Of a stretch of 64,000 bases of DNA, positions 1 through 12,496 are shown piece by piece. A program made the translations under genes and the position numbers. Positions within the stretch are counted from its first letter, which is position 1, and every line of letters begins with the position of its first letter. The DNA is from Icerya purchasi. Taxonomy: Eukaryota > Arthropoda > Insecta > Hemiptera > Monophlebidae. The stretch covers positions 152,041,088 to 152,105,087 of the forward strand of contig CM077116.1 of assembly GCA_039619475.1 (NCBI GenBank), given 5' to 3'. The notes under the pieces are model-generated. The model saw only the letters and a list, made by a program, of their open reading frames with translations, was not told where the DNA came from and did not search any database.

Positions 1-190
1 CAATATGGATAGAACGGGAGGCTAATAAATTGAAAATCAAGGAGCGTATATAAAGAATAATAGGACAGGAAGAGGGTTATAACTTGTTGTTCGCCCCTTC
101 TCCCCATTGGGAGTAATGGGGCTTTTATTACTTAAACCGTTACTTTAGTTCGGACATAAAAAGGTTTAAACTAGTTGTATAATATTAATA

Positions 191-600
191 TTAAAACGAT
201 ACTTCCGTCTGCGTTCGTAGGACACCTTGATACCATCTTCTTTTTAATCGTCTCGCAGGGTTTCCGGGTAGAGTCCGAGTGTACATTTTCCTTATGTTGG
301 CGTTACCATGGGATTGTAGTTGATTAAAAAATTTCTGGTATTGTGCCATATAAAATTTATCGATAAATGGAATGCAGAGATCGTGATGTAACGTCTCATT
401 GGATACATATTTTGGTGCCGATGTTATCATGCGTAATATCTTAGACTGTTAGCGCTGGATTATCCGAGTATTTGATCTGCTGGCGCTACCGTATATTTCG
501 ATTCCGTATTTCCTGATTGGGGCGATGACCGTCAAATAAACATTTTCTCAAACGGCGTATTTGCTCCTCAGTAGAATACGGGCAATCTACGAAAATCGAA
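191..600 (-). pseudogene. Jockey-type LINE reverse transcriptase, C-terminal relic
   Basis: The minus strand reads as the region downstream of the RT palm in Jockey-clade LINEs. Upstream comes a stretch with YLTVIAPIRKYGIEIYG, then SKILRMITSAPKYVSN, TLHHDLCIPFI and finally RRLKRRWYQ before the stop at the low-coordinate end. That order matches the thumb/C-terminal part of Jockey ORF2, where the host LINE protein has (W)KYGI.LWG, APWYVSN and LH.DL. The frame is broken by a TAA at 449-451 and a TGA further upstream, so this is a dead remnant. No endonuclease or RT catalytic motifs remain. The 3' UTR and tail would lie at 1-190, but no clear poly-A is visible. The clade assignment is good; the exact family is unknown. 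Confidence 0.75.
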
Positions 601-2279
601 ATAACTAAAAAATTTAAAGGTCCAAATTTAAATATTAAACGTAAATTATTATCCCATTGAAAAGAAGGCTATAAATAATATTTCTCTCGCTTGCATTTTA
701 GTTTTTGAAATATTCTAATACAAACTTCATTTTTTAGCCAACATATTCGGATCGTCTGGTTAAAAAATAAACACCACGCGGACATTGCAATCCTTTCATG
801 TTAAAGAGTTAAAAAATAAAACAATTCAAAATTCAAAACAAGTTCAGTCAAGCATGAGGTTTCATGCAGGATTCCGTATGAAAGTTAACAATAACTATAA
901 TTATTTAGTATGTAAGAAAATTTGTTTGAATATACTTCTATTTTTATTTTACTATTTTAATTTAATATCTTAATAAATTTCAGAGATCTTTTCTAATAAT
1001 AATTTAAAACAGTAAAGCAAAATACTAATTTGAATCGAAGACTTAGACTAATTTGAAGTGCAATGTAATGGTTATGAAGAAAAATCAATTAAATCCTTTT
1101 TTTGTTTATTTAATTTTTATTTATTTTTTTAAATTATTGGTTTAGATTTAATAATACTAATATTAAGGTTTTATGATTTTTTAAAATGTGTAATTTTGTT
1201 AATCCCTACACCTATCTTTCTTGGATAGCCGATCGTTAAAGACATTTAATAAATATATAAACGAAAACACACAAAAAATATTAATTAGAAATAATATTAA
1301 TGCTACGTATCACTCTGCTGCGGCTGCTAGAATGCTGGTGCTCCCTGCTGACAGTTTGGTGTACGTTGCTGATTGCGTCCTGGATTCTCGGCGAATGGGA
1401 GGGAGAGACACGGTAATCGAAATTATAGTTTACGAATTTTGTAAATGTCACTAATTTGAAAACCGAATTTCGAGGCGATTTGGTTACTTTGTTATCAAAC
1501 TTCTTTCGGTTGCAAGACGAACTGGTTACTTTACTAAAAAAGGTCGATATAGTTCCGCGATGTGACAAAGACTGTCGTTCTACTGAGATGATTTTTTAAC
1601 AATTCGGTTTTTTCTTTCGACTCTCTCAATACGTTAGACCATTATTAAATTTTTTTTTTTTATTTATTTACTAGAATAGTGCGTTAAATTGTTTAACAAA
1701 TTGAAATACTATTCGCATCTGTTTTTCATCAGGCGGACGTACCACCTAAACAATGATGCGATGAGTCCGTTCCTTTCATTACAGTTCATAACAACACTAA
1801 CACAAGCTGTAATGAAAATAACCAAACCGAAACCTGCGATCCCGTTCCGTTTCTTAGACCTCGTACTAACACTACTAATGCAAATTATAACAGTCCGAAC
1901 CAAATTCTAAAAACCGCTGCAATCTCGTATTCCGATAAAGCCAAAAGAAAAATAACACCGATTAACAAACCCGTTTGTTCCATGCATTCAAGAAACCCAC
2001 TTAAAACAAAACCAACATTTAAAACTAAAAAACTATAAAGTTCTCGAATCAAATCCGGTGCTTGCTAGTCGTGCGCGCATGGGGAAATAATATCAGCCGT
2101 TCGTGCGGATATTAACTTTCAACAGATAATGTTACCGTCCGATATTCAACCAATAACAGTCGAAATTCGTATGCCAGTTCCACGGGTGTCTCTAAACATA
2201 ATTCCGAACCGTATTTAGAAACTTTTAAAGTTGCCAAAAAATTAAAACAGTCCCTCCCCTCTAGCGGCGCGAGTATTAC
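601..2279. other. AT-rich stretch without recognisable gene
   Basis: I see no coding, RNA or repeat signature here. Short open frames on both strands (for example around 1221-1568 and 1689-1910) overlap each other in antisense and resemble nothing known. Confidence 0.5.
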
Positions 2280-3840
2280 AGTTAAAAATTTTGAACAGGA
2301 TTAAACATATGCGCTTCGACATATATTTCTCAAGTTTGGAACATCAAGGGTTGAAAGTTTCGTTAAGGAAATAACTTATGTTTTCGTTCTTGACAAATAT
2401 CGATCTTTCCATCGATCATGACCGAAAAAAAAAATATTATTTTTGAAACTTTTGAGCTTTCGGCGTTTAAGGTTCCGAATTTTAAGATGGAAACCTAGAT
2501 GTTCCAAAGTAAATAAATAAACAGGGACGCACATTTTTTTAACCCTGTTCAAAATCTTGAACTACAATATATAAATTACAAGCGGGGCTACACGTCATTT
2601 TTCAGAATTTTATGAATTTTTAGTAAATTTCAAACAGTTTCGTTAAAAAAATGAAATACGGGTCTGTTCCCAAAAAATAGCGCTCTTTCCAATAATAATA
2701 CACTTGACAAAAATTTTTATTTTACAAAATTTCGAGCTTTCAGAGCCCCAAGCCACTAATTTTAAAGTTGGAAACTTAGATGTTCCAAACCAGAGAAATA
2801 TACAAGGATGCCCATATTTTCTACTTTCCTTAAAATTTTCAGTTATAATACTCACGTCGCAAATCAATTCTCCCACTTTTTCGAACTTTCCGGCAAACTT
2901 TGAAAGTTCCATTAAGAAAATGAAATACGGTTTCTTTCCCGACAGATAGCGATCCTTCAAACGGTATATAATATGCATTAGAAAAATAAAAATTGTTCTT
3001 CAAAATTTCGAACTTTCGGCGCCTTAAGGGTCCAATTTCAAAACTGGAAATCCAGATGTTATAAACTAGAGAAATGTAAGGGGATGCGAACGTTTTTAGC
3101 CGCGTTCAAAATTTTTAGTTGTAATATTCGTGGAGCTAGGGGAAAGACACGTAATTTTTTTTGTTTTTTTGAACTTTTCGGAACTTTGAAAGTTTCGTTA
3201 AGAAAATGAAATACTGTTCCGTTCCCGACAAATAGCGATCTTTCTAATAATATATTATAAGCTCGGGGAAACAAATATATTTTTTAAAAATTTTGAGCTT
3301 TCGGCGCCCAAAGGGTTTTATTTTACAGCTAGAAACCTGGATGTTCAGAACTATAGAAATATACGTAAAGTTGCATATTTTTTACCTTGTTCCAAATTTA
3401 TAGCTATAATACTCGCGTCGTAAAAAGGGGGCTACAAATTAGAGCTCGCGCTTTTTTGAACTTTCCCGCAACTTTTAAAATTTTGTTAAGAAAATAAATT
3501 ACGGTTTCGTTCCTGACGAATAGCGATCTTTCAAACAATATATTAATTGCCCGGAAAAAAAAATATTTTTTTACAAAATTTTGAACTTTCGAAGCTCAGG
3601 AGTTTTATTTTTAAAGCTGGAGGTCTGGATATTCCAAATTACGGAAATATACATGGAAGCACATATTTTTAAATATGTTTAAAATTTTTTACTTTTATAC
3701 TCGCAGCGCTAGGGGACACACAACTTTTTTCGACTTTTTGAACTTTACAGCAACTTTGAAAGTTTGGTTAAGAAAATGAAATTCGGTTTCGTTCCCGACT
3801 AATAGAGATCTTTCTCCATTTTTAATTGTCTTAGTTTTTT
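2280..3840. repeat. Tandem array of a ~280-bp unit (about 5 copies)
   Basis: A diverged unit recurs head to tail. A convenient anchor, TTCGAGCTTTCGGCGCC and its variants, lies near 2452, 2731, 3007, 3293 and 3581, which gives spacings of 279, 276, 286 and 288 bp. Each unit also carries 'gttggaaacctagatgttcc', 'ccttgttcaaaatttt', 'gaaagtttcgttaag' and 'gatctttctaa' in the same order. Copies differ by many substitutions and indels, so the array is old. The same unit appears again at 54400-55095. It could be a satellite, or tandem internal repeats of a larger mobile element (for example a Helitron). No coding potential is evident. Confidence 0.85.
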
Positions 3841-4648
3841 TTTTTTTTTTCGTAATGGGATCGTAAAAAGCTGGAAGTTTATAAAAACTAGTTACTTAAT
3901 CCGTTTTTTAATTTTAATTTAAATATTGCTACGAACGAGCAAAAGTCATCAATTTTCCGCGTAAAAGGTAGATATGGTCGCATAAGGTAAAAAATTTTTA
4001 AAAACGCTATCGTACCAGTCGAACCAAGATAATCGTATGGCGGCTCTTAATGGTAGGAATAAAGAAAAAAATTCGTTAAGAATTATAAAAACCCAAAAGG
4101 TAAATCGGTAAAAGAACCCGGGAAATAAGATAACGACTGCCCCCGACGATATTTTCTTGTCCAGATCAGCAATGAGAGCGGGGTATCCTATTTGGGTAAC
4201 AGCAACTCATAATTACGCTGACACAATTAAATTTTTTTTTGCTATATTTTTGTGCAGAAACTGGACCATGTAGAAGTAAGATCGTTTCAAATCTAAAAAC
4301 GTGCGATCTTTCGAAATCGCTTTTTTAAGATTTTGCTTTTTGCTCTTCTTATGAATTCCATCCATCTATAAATTAATTGGAGTTTCCGATAAGATCCCAT
4401 ATGTAATTTTAAACATTTACTTCCGTTTAACGTGGGGTACACTTTAAAACTATCTTCCGGAACTTGTCGGGTTTAGCTCGCTAAAAATTTCCCGCCTTTC
4501 ATAAGCTTCGATTTTCGTTTTTGTTTGTTTTATCTATGCTTTTGGTACCGTTTTTCACCAACATGGTCAGATTTTCTCTGGACAGTTAGTTTAGTTTTTT
4601 TCTTAACGGTCATTGTCATCAGTTTTTTTTTTTCAGCAACTCACTCGA

Positions 4649-5002
4649 ATGACTCTCTCATGTTTACCGACTTTTAGTAACTTTTGGTCTTCGCAAAAAT
4701 ACCTTTTCAAAAATGAATGTTATAAAAAACTTTTCAAACTTCTGAAAAGATTTCATCTTTTGTTTGTAGAAGGCAGTAAAAAGCAATTGCCCGGGTACAT
4801 AGAAATTAATTCGGTTACGAAGCAGGACGACCAAAAGAGCATGAACGAGGAACAACGACGGATAAGGAAGGAAATGATGATAAAAAGCATCATGTGGGAA
4901 AAGCTAAAAATAGAAGAAAGAGCGTTCGGAAGAGGAGGAAGAGGAAAAACGAGCACATTCAAAGGAAACACGATTGCGGTGAAAGAAGAGTCGTTCGAAT
5001 GA
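4649..5002 (+). CDS. Unrecognised ORF, possible exon
   Basis: A 117-codon open frame begins at an ATG 12 bases after a textbook-looking splice acceptor, a run of 12 T then CAG ending at 4636. The frame is open through the acceptor. The N-terminal half is rich in F, L and K. The C-terminal half is highly charged (EEQRRIRKEMM, RGGRGK, VKEESFE) and could be helical. I do not recognise the protein. The sequence from about 4830 to 5480 is strongly purine-rich on the plus strand, so the open frame may simply reflect composition. Many LINE minus-strand relics also look purine-rich on the plus strand. Treat it as hypothetical. Confidence 0.2.
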   Translation: MTLSCLPTFSNFWSSQKYLFKNECYKKLFKLLKRFHLLFVEGSKKQLPGYIEINSVTKQDDQKSMNEEQRRIRKEMMIKSIMWEKLKIEERAFGRGGRGKTSTFKGNTIAVKEESFE

Positions 5003-7200
5003 GGCCGACACGACGGAAATGATATGAGAGAGAAAAACGATTAGTAGTTTAATGGAGAAAGCTGGTAAACGAAGATTAATCAGGGAAAACGTAAATGAGA
5101 AGAAAACACTGATGTAAACCAGGCGGCAGAAAAAGGTAAAAATAGAAAGATAAAAGGAATTAGGTTTGAAGAAGAAGGAGTGATAAACGCTACGAACGTT
5201 GCTGATAGATAATTAAGAAATTTTTGAAGGAAGTAAGGCAGGCGGCCATTTTATTTCCCTCAATAGCGACGCATAGCGCAGAATCCGAGCGTAATCTATT
5301 TGAACGGAAATAAATGTGAATTATACGAAACGTTTAGATCTAATTTATACCGCGAACGAAATAAAAGACAAAAAAGTAAGGTAAAACGAAGATATACTGC
5401 TAAAAGGCCACAACGAAAGAGAAGCTTATGCGGAGGCCTTATTAAGGCGAACTAGTTTTTATAGACTAAAAGTAAAAAATTAAGAATTAAAAAAAAAAAC
5501 AAAAAAAAAAACTACTATCGAAAAATTGCCCAGAGAGAAGAAATCATGAATCACTTCCGGGATCGTATACTAAAAATTTTCGCTTATTTTATGTAAGTAC
5601 CGGGAAGAGTTCGAGATTTATACCGAACTTGCACATTAGTCTAAAATATTCGTGGGTTTCGCGAATAATTGAAAAATCTAACAACAATAGGCGTGTAATG
5701 CATACACGTTTTACAATCGCATTATCCTATTTTTTAATTTTAAAAAAACAATTAACAAAAAATAGAATTAATTAATAATTTTCGAAGCGACAATGCTCCT
5801 ACCGCAGGATTTTTTAATAATTTTCCTTTTATTTTAAATTTCCAAAATATTTCAGTATATCAGTAAAATAAAAATCGTAATTACTACATCGCGTAAGAAA
5901 TATTAGAAAGAATTATTTACAATCGATCAATTTTTTACATTAATTAATATTTTTATAATTCAACATCATGATGTCTACGTTATAAAATCGGGGTTTCCTG
6001 CCTTTCTGACCGTATATTTTTATATTTTTTCCCCCGAAATACTCGTTAACCTCATAGCTGAATGTCTCGTTTTGCTTTCAATCGTTTGTTATTTCTTCTT
6101 TCCCCATTCGCATATCATTCACTTACTCATCCGTTTCCTTGTACCTATGAAATGTAAATAATCTTTATTTTTAGTCCCTTCTTCGTCGAAATTAAAAGTG
6201 AATTATCATTTCGGGGGGTACCACTGCTTTCACCACTGCAACTACCTGTTTTCCGTTCTTTCTTCTTTATTTCAGTATCCTTACAACACTCGCTTATTTT
6301 ATAAATTGCCCACCTTTCCTTGAGACTTTAAATGCGAATAATATTCAATTATTTGCTCAATTAATAAATTTACGTAAATAAAAGTTTTCATCCGCAGTCA
6401 TTTTGAATATTTAGAAAAGGTCGGCCGATAATTTAATTAATAATTAAATATTAACTAGAAAAAATAGGACGCAATTTTTTTTTCATTCTGAAAGCAGCTT
6501 TTATTTAACACATGCTGATCGCTAAGTATTGTTCGTCCCCTTTTGTAAACACGATGATGAACCCCATAAACTGAAACCTAACTATTGACACTGCGAGAAC
6601 TGCATCAAAATCCATTCAGTAGTTTTCGAGGTTAGCGCGAACAGACGGTCGTATAGACAGAAAAACCTCTTTTTTTTAACTTTCATTTATGTATATTATA
6701 TGTGGATACAAGTTTTGCTTAAATAATAACATAAGTAGAATAAATAACAGCAACCAGAAATATCATCATTTATGATCAGTAGCAAACACATGTCGTGTTA
6801 TACGTAATAATTTTAAAAAGTTCTGAAGCGATGTGTGTAATTTATTTACATTTATATCGCTTCAGAATTATTTTATATTCATATATAAATATACACATAT
6901 ACACATATATATATATATAATAACATGAATATATGTGTGTTGGTGGAGTTTTTTGTAATGAATGTAACTTAAATACAGAAACGAGTCAGATCATGCTAAT
7001 TTATTTTTTATTTTTTATCTTTTAAATTACACGATTAATGTGTAAATTAATTTTTTTCTTTTTTTTTTCCTAAAGATTTCTTAAGAAAAATTTCGAGTTC
7101 CGATATTTTCCTCTTGGCACCTGGGAAGAAAAATTTTGCGAGACTATTTCACTAGCCAATGGACGTTTCATACAGTTTGCATGGCAATTGAAAATATATA
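5003..7200. other. Mostly featureless, with one dispersed-repeat motif and a short hairpin
   Basis: A purine-rich tract continues to about 5480. Around 6600-6660 the text 'ccattcagtagttttcgaggttagcgc' followed by 'acagacggtcg...agacag' resembles a motif widely dispersed in insect genomes at the 3' ends of LINE/SINE-like repeats; this is recognised from memory, not by a search. At 6821-6869 TTCTGAAGCGAT and ATCGCTTCAGAA form a 12-bp stem around an AT-rich loop. Nothing else is identifiable. Confidence 0.4.
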
Positions 7201-8131
7201 CAATAAAATCCGGATTATCCGTGTTAATTGGGGATTCATCATGTACGGATACGGGAAAACAGTTCTGCGAGTTTTTATGTATCCCGAGCCTTGCGACCCA
7301 TGTAATATGTGGGTCGAGAGGCTCTTTACTCCATTTCATATTATGAAATGATAGCTGACCCTTTACGATTGCAATTGTATAATTTTCCGTATTGTTTTGT
7401 TTTGCGTTATAATAAATACGTATAATAGTGTACTGAATAAGAAATGACAGATGTGATATGAAACCCCTTTTAGCGAGAAGGAAACTGGATTATTTAGACT
7501 AATTTAATTAAGTAAATACTGTACATACAGAAGATTTATAAAATTCAAGATTTTTATTCATTTTAAATACTGTATCAATGACAAGACGAAGAAATAAGAA
7601 CACAACAGGTAGGGTACAAACAAAAATGAAATGTACAGAAAAAAAAAGAAATGTTATAAAAAGGAATAGAATAACTTAGACTAGATATTAATTTTTATTA
7701 AAAAAGTCAGTCAGTTTCTTCTGTCTGTCGGGAATATCTTCGTCTGGAAATGTTCTAACCCACAGAATGTCTGTGAACGTTGTATCTATCTGCTGTTTGA
7801 AATACGTGATCACAGTCTGCATACAATGCAACGCAGTTTTACAGCTTACTCGCTGTTCTGGTACTCTAGCGTTTCGACTTCCTCTTCATTTTACGATTTT
7901 TTTGAAACCGCATTGATTTCATTTAAAATTTCTTCATCAGTAAAAATACGCTAACCAGGATAAATTTCATCGCTTTCTGTATCCTCTCCTCCATATTTTC
8001 ATCATCGACGTGTTCAAATTCCTTCCCATTACAATTTGGAACCTTTTTTGCAGGAAGTATGCGAGTTTAAAGTGATGCGCGGTTAATCCGCCAACCGGTT
8101 AAAACACACACGGATAATCGCAGTTTTACTG
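7201..8131 (-). mobile_element. Internally deleted Tigger/pogo-type DNA transposon
   Basis: The two ends are inverted and flanked by TA. The left end reads CAATAAAATCCGGATTATCC from 7201. The right end, read from 8131 inward, is CAGTAAAACTGCGATTATCC. They agree at about 20 of the first 25 bases and resemble the CAGTA...GATTATCCG ends of Tigger/pogo elements. The 931-bp body holds only the transposase C-terminus on the minus strand, so the DNA-binding and DDE catalytic parts are missing between the right end and about 8030. A full Tigger is roughly 2 kb or more. This copy is therefore a non-autonomous deletion derivative. The flanking sequence on the right is a (TA)n run, so the exact TA duplication is ambiguous by a few bases. 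Confidence 0.75.
7688..8030 (-). pseudogene. Tigger-like transposase, C-terminal relic
   Basis: Read in three frames on the minus strand, this gives EFEHVDDENMEE, then RIFTDEEILNEINAVS and EEEVETLEYQ, then CKTALHCMQTVITYFKQQ ... DILWVRTFPDEDIP ... KKLTDFF before a stop at 7688-7690. The pattern 'TDEEI..E', an acidic run, 'alkalet...y.eqq' and a final 'DFF' is the C-terminal tail of Tigger/jerky-family transposases. At least two frameshifts separate the pieces. It lies inside the 7201-8131 element in the expected orientation. No catalytic residues are present, so it can only be a fossil. Confidence 0.7.
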
Positions 8132-8135
8132 TATA

Positions 8136-8168
<33 letters not shown>

Positions 8169-9649
8169 CGGAGTAATTTTTGCGCCCCAATATACATATA
8201 TAAAATCAAATGTACACGTATTTGTGTTCTACGTAAATTCAAAAACTACTAAACAGATTAAACTCAAATTTTCGGCACTTATCGTTATTTATATACAGAA
8301 ATTAGTTAGCCCTTGCAGTTTTCCTGATAAGTTTTGCTCAGAATGTTCACTTCGCAAAACTGTCAAAAAATTGATGAAACTTCAAAAAATTATAATATGT
8401 AGTCTAATTATTAAAATAGCGAAAAAATACGTTAAAAACAATTTTTTAATTTTTTATTCGGGTAATTATCAAAAGAAATCAACAGTTCGGACTCTCGGCT
8501 TTCGTGTTAAATCTCAACAGACACGAGTAATAGAGAGGCCGCGAATCTTCAGTTGAATACGAGGATCGTTTATACCGTGGGAAGCGTGTTTCTCTCACGG
8601 TGGTGTGGGGAGAGAATAGACAAATTTGTTAAAAGAAATAAATAAAAAGAAGTGAATAAAAAGAAGTGAATAAAAAGAAATAAATAAAGAGAAGTGAATA
8701 AAAAGAAATAAAAATTATGACATTTATAGGCGCAGAGAGCCGGGCCGGTTTTATGGAATAAATTAATTTTCATCGAAATGGAAAATGGTGAAGAAGAAAT
8801 AATCATCGTAACGATGGAAACAATGGGACCTCCAGAAATGACACTTAGAGTTGATTCTGACAAATATTTCGGCAGGAAGGGTACGAATTTACACGGCTAG
8901 AGCTGTCGTTGGAAGCGGCTTTATGCGCTTTAATTACGCAAACACGTCGCGTTACATGTAATTCTTTACACTAGTACGTATTTACCCTTTTTTTTAAATG
9001 TATTTTAGAACTGCTTCGAGCGTGTCAGGTTTTTGTAAAAAAAAGAAGACTGCATTTTTTAGAAGATTTCAGAAATTCAAATTACGCAGAATTATTAACG
9101 AGTCCTGGACTACTGCAGTTACTTCTACGCCGGAGGAATATTATTCGGCATTCAGATCGTAAATCCTCGCAGCAGGCTATACTTCAAGTTTTACATCTTA
9201 ACTATCAGCGATATGATCGAGACGGTAAACCAGAGGAAATAATAAATGTCTAGCGCAGAAATGTAGAGTTCGCTTTGTGAAAGAAGAGGAGGAAATTTAA
9301 AGGAATAAGGAATATTAATACGCGGGCGAAACCGCGGGTAATAGTACTAAAGATAATTAAAGGTGAATTTTTTTTTTTGTAGCGATCGGTCAGCTAATAA
9401 ATTTTGCTCGCTGTTCAAGCGTGCGAGCGATGTAATATATCTTTTTTCATCTAAAATCCATGATGTTGGCCGTTTTTTTGTTTGTTTTTATTTTTTTTTT
9501 GGTTTTTTGTTTGTTTTTTTTTTTTGGTTTTTTGTTGTTTTTTTTTTTTTTTTTTGGTTTTTTTGCTTGTTTTTTTTGTGGCGTCTAGCACAGATTGCAA
9601 GAAAAGAAAAACTCCGTACATATATGAACGGGTGTCATTTGGATGACCA
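8132..9649. other. Intergenic stretch with simple and tandem repeats
   Basis: It starts with a (TA)n and T run (8131-8168). At 8235-8280 'attcaaaaactactaaacagatt' is another motif typical of dispersed insect repeats. A tandem repeat (separate entry) follows at 8632-8717. From 9369 to 9585 there is a long T-rich tract broken by G, which produces a spurious F-rich open frame. No gene is recognised. Confidence 0.5.
8632..8717. repeat. Tandem repeat of AAGAAGTGAATAAA-like units
   Basis: Units of about 14 bases (aagaagtgaataaa, with aagaaataaataaa variants) repeat about six times head to tail. This is a purine-rich minisatellite with no coding interpretation. Confidence 0.8.
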
Positions 9650-10820
9650 GTCGTTAGTCCAGCACGCGAGATGGCGATAGCGGTTCATTATAGATGCGTT
9701 CCGGTTCATCCAGACTCTATACACATGTTGTTTAAATGCGATAAAAGCACGATTAAGTAAACACAATAACGAGCGGCGAAAAAAATTGCAGGCGACCGAT
9801 ACAGGTTGCGTTCGCTTAAAAACAGTCGCACCAGAGTCGTTAGCGGCTTGCACTTGGCAGTGTTCCGTCGCACATTCTCACACATTCGCCGAGGTTCTGT
9901 TCGTGCCCATCTGTGTACACAAAAACGCTCCGACGAACATTTTTACGTAGTAAGCCGCGCTACACCTCGCCGACGTACGCACTCATTCATTAATTTAATA
10001 ACGGAATGTAGCGTGCGCACGTCGACTTTCGTTCGCGTAATACGGAACAACACTTTATTATTATTACGCGTCTTTAATTACCGCGACAGTGGGGTGCGCG
10101 CGTTTACACTGCGCCACCGGCTGGCTTACCGGTTGGCACCTCGTTGAACTACTGTATGCAGCCGCTTTGTGAGACTTTCCAAACGACCGGCGATGATAAT
10201 GCGATTAACTAACCCAGAGCCCGGTACGAAGCCAGCAAAATTTTCCCAAAATTAATCCCCGTACAATCTGTTGCTACGTACACGTTCGTCGCATTTGTCG
10301 TTCCTTTGGTTCCTTTGCGTGAACTCGTACGAATCCTGAAAGTATAAAGACTTTCACCGGAGTTAGCGACGAAAGTTGTCCGACTTAAAAAGCGTCACTC
10401 GAAAACTAGCGTGTGAGCGGCCCGCCGCCGTTAGGCTAGCGAACGCGCGCGCGCGGCACGCGCGTAAAAGCGCACAGACGCTTGTTTAACGGGGCGAGCG
10501 GACAGTCAGCCCGATCTAGCCAGGGTTTATTTATATTTGGCCGCGGTGGCGACGGTAGCCGGCAGTAATAGATTAGCGTCGGGTCCGAATGAGATAACAA
10601 TCGGTCCCAATCAGTAGTAGAGCACATTGGCAGCTCCGAGTCAAACGCTGTCCTATGTGTGATGCACCAGTTGTAATCGGTACGTAAATCGAAATATGTT
10701 TCTTTCGTTCGTCATTTTCGAGAATAATTCTATTTGACCAGTGCTCTTCTCTTTTCATGCGTCTTTCGAACCGTCTGTGGCCGAGTGAGATTTCAACTAC
10801 CGCTAAAAATTCTATTCTGT
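9650..10820 (+). promoter_or_regulatory. CpG-rich block, candidate host promoter / first exon
   Basis: Against an AT-rich background this stretch is visibly GC-elevated and dense in CpG (for example 'gcgcgcgcgcggcacgcgcg' near 10445-10465). CpG retention in a repeat-rich insect genome suggests a protected regulatory region. At 10815-10822 TCT/GTAAGTACC is a strong plus-strand splice-donor match, so a non-coding first exon ending there and followed by a long intron is possible. Overlapping open frames on both strands (9806-10147 plus, 10436-10627 minus) look like by-products of the low stop-codon density. No TATA box or coding start can be assigned with confidence, and the strand is uncertain. 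Confidence 0.3.
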
Positions 10821-11177
10821 AAGTACCGCATATTCCTTCTTTTTCTTCGTTCCGCATTACCTATGTTTAAGAATAAATATAAATATATTATATAGATACA
10901 TTTTTTTAAATGCCTAGTCGATTAGCTTCCAGTTAATATTTTCTGAAAGGAAATCAACTCTCAGTTCGTTTAAATAGAACAGTTGTTGTTTTTTTTTTGT
11001 AATGTTAGGAATAGTAGGATATATGTATATTTTATTGGCATTTTTTAAAGTTTTCCTTGAGGTTGAGGTTACGATGAAACCATCTAGTTTAGAACTAATG
11101 TTAGAATTGAAGGAGAATAAGCCCAAATGTAGCTATTCAAAAATAAATACATACATACATACATATATGTATATATA

Positions 11178-12496
11178 CACCCTGTCAAGAAAGTATCGGG
11201 AATTGTTAAATAAAACGAACAATTTTTAATTTTCATCCAAATTTATTTTGTCACCTTCAAAATAACATCCATTCGAAGCGATGCACATATGCCAACGCTT
11301 TTTCCACTCGGCAAAGCACTTCTGATAGGCGGTTTCCGGGATGGCCTTTAGCTCTCGCGTCGCATTCGTCTTGATGTCATCAATCGATTCGAAGCGCATT
11401 CCCCGTAGCGGAAATTTGAGTTTTGAGAATAGGAAGAAGTCGCAGGGTGCTAAATCTGGTGAATACGGCGGTTGTTCGATGATATTTACCGAGTGTTTGG
11501 CCAAAAACTCATTCACAATTATGGCTTTGTGAGACGGCGCATTATCGTGATGGAGAATCCAAGAATTGTCGACCCACAAATCGTTACGTTTACGACGGAT
11601 AGCCTCTCTCAAACGTCTCAAAACACTTAAGTAAAACTCTTTGGTGACTGTCTGTCCGGCTGGCACATATTCATAGTGTACCACGCCTCGAATATCGAAG
11701 AAAACAATCAACATGATCTTCACTTTCGATCGGCTTTGGCGAGGTTTTTTCGGCTTTGGCGCGCCAATTGGCCGCCATTCGGACGATTGCTGGTTCGTAA
11801 GCGTGTCGTACTCGTACACCCATGTCTCGTCACCAGTAATTATCTTTTCCAAGAAGGTAGGATCCAAATTGGCTCGATCCAGCATGTCTGCAGCTACCTG
11901 TTCTCGGTACTTTTTTTGAAAGAAATTCAGGTCTTTCGGAACAAGCCGAGCCGCAACGCGTTGCATACCCAATTTTTCGTGCACAATCGTACGTACGCTC
12001 TCGTGTGACATGCCCAATCCATGAGCCATCTCTCTCAAGCTCACATGACAATTTTCAGCAACGATTTCCTTGATTTTATCGACGTTATCATCGGTCACAC
12101 TCGTTGAAGGCCGTCCAGAGCGAGGCATGTCTTCGACCGTCTCCCGACCATCCTTGAACGCTCTGTACCACTCGTAAACCCGCGTTTTTGATAAAGCAGA
12201 TTCACCAAAAGCCTTCTGTAACATTTTCAGTGTATCGGCACAAGAAATTTCGTTCGAAACACAGAATTTAACACAAGTACGTTGTTCAATATTTTCACTC
12301 ATTGTAAAACTTCGACAAAACACTTCAAGGTCGACTGATTTTAACAGCTGCTGTAAACACACTGGTTGACAGATCGCGCTAAAAATAGGCATCATAATAC
12401 AAAACAGTTGTACCAACCTGGAAAAAAAACATTATCTGCCTAGCTATTACCCGGGAGATTTAAATTGACAATTCCCGATACTTTCTTGACAGGGTG
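11178..12496 (-). mobile_element. mariner element, complete, TA-flanked
   Basis: The 1319-bp element is bounded by inverted repeats that begin CACCCTGTCAAGAAAG and match perfectly over 29 bases (11178-11206 against 12468-12496), or 31 of 32 when extended. A TA dinucleotide abuts each end, as expected for mariner target duplication. The length is typical of the family (about 1.3 kb). It sits in a microsatellite-like (TACA)n/(TA)n context, which supplies many TA targets. The single long ORF on the minus strand is uninterrupted. Near-identical ends and an intact ORF suggest relatively recent insertion compared with everything else in the window. Confidence 0.97.
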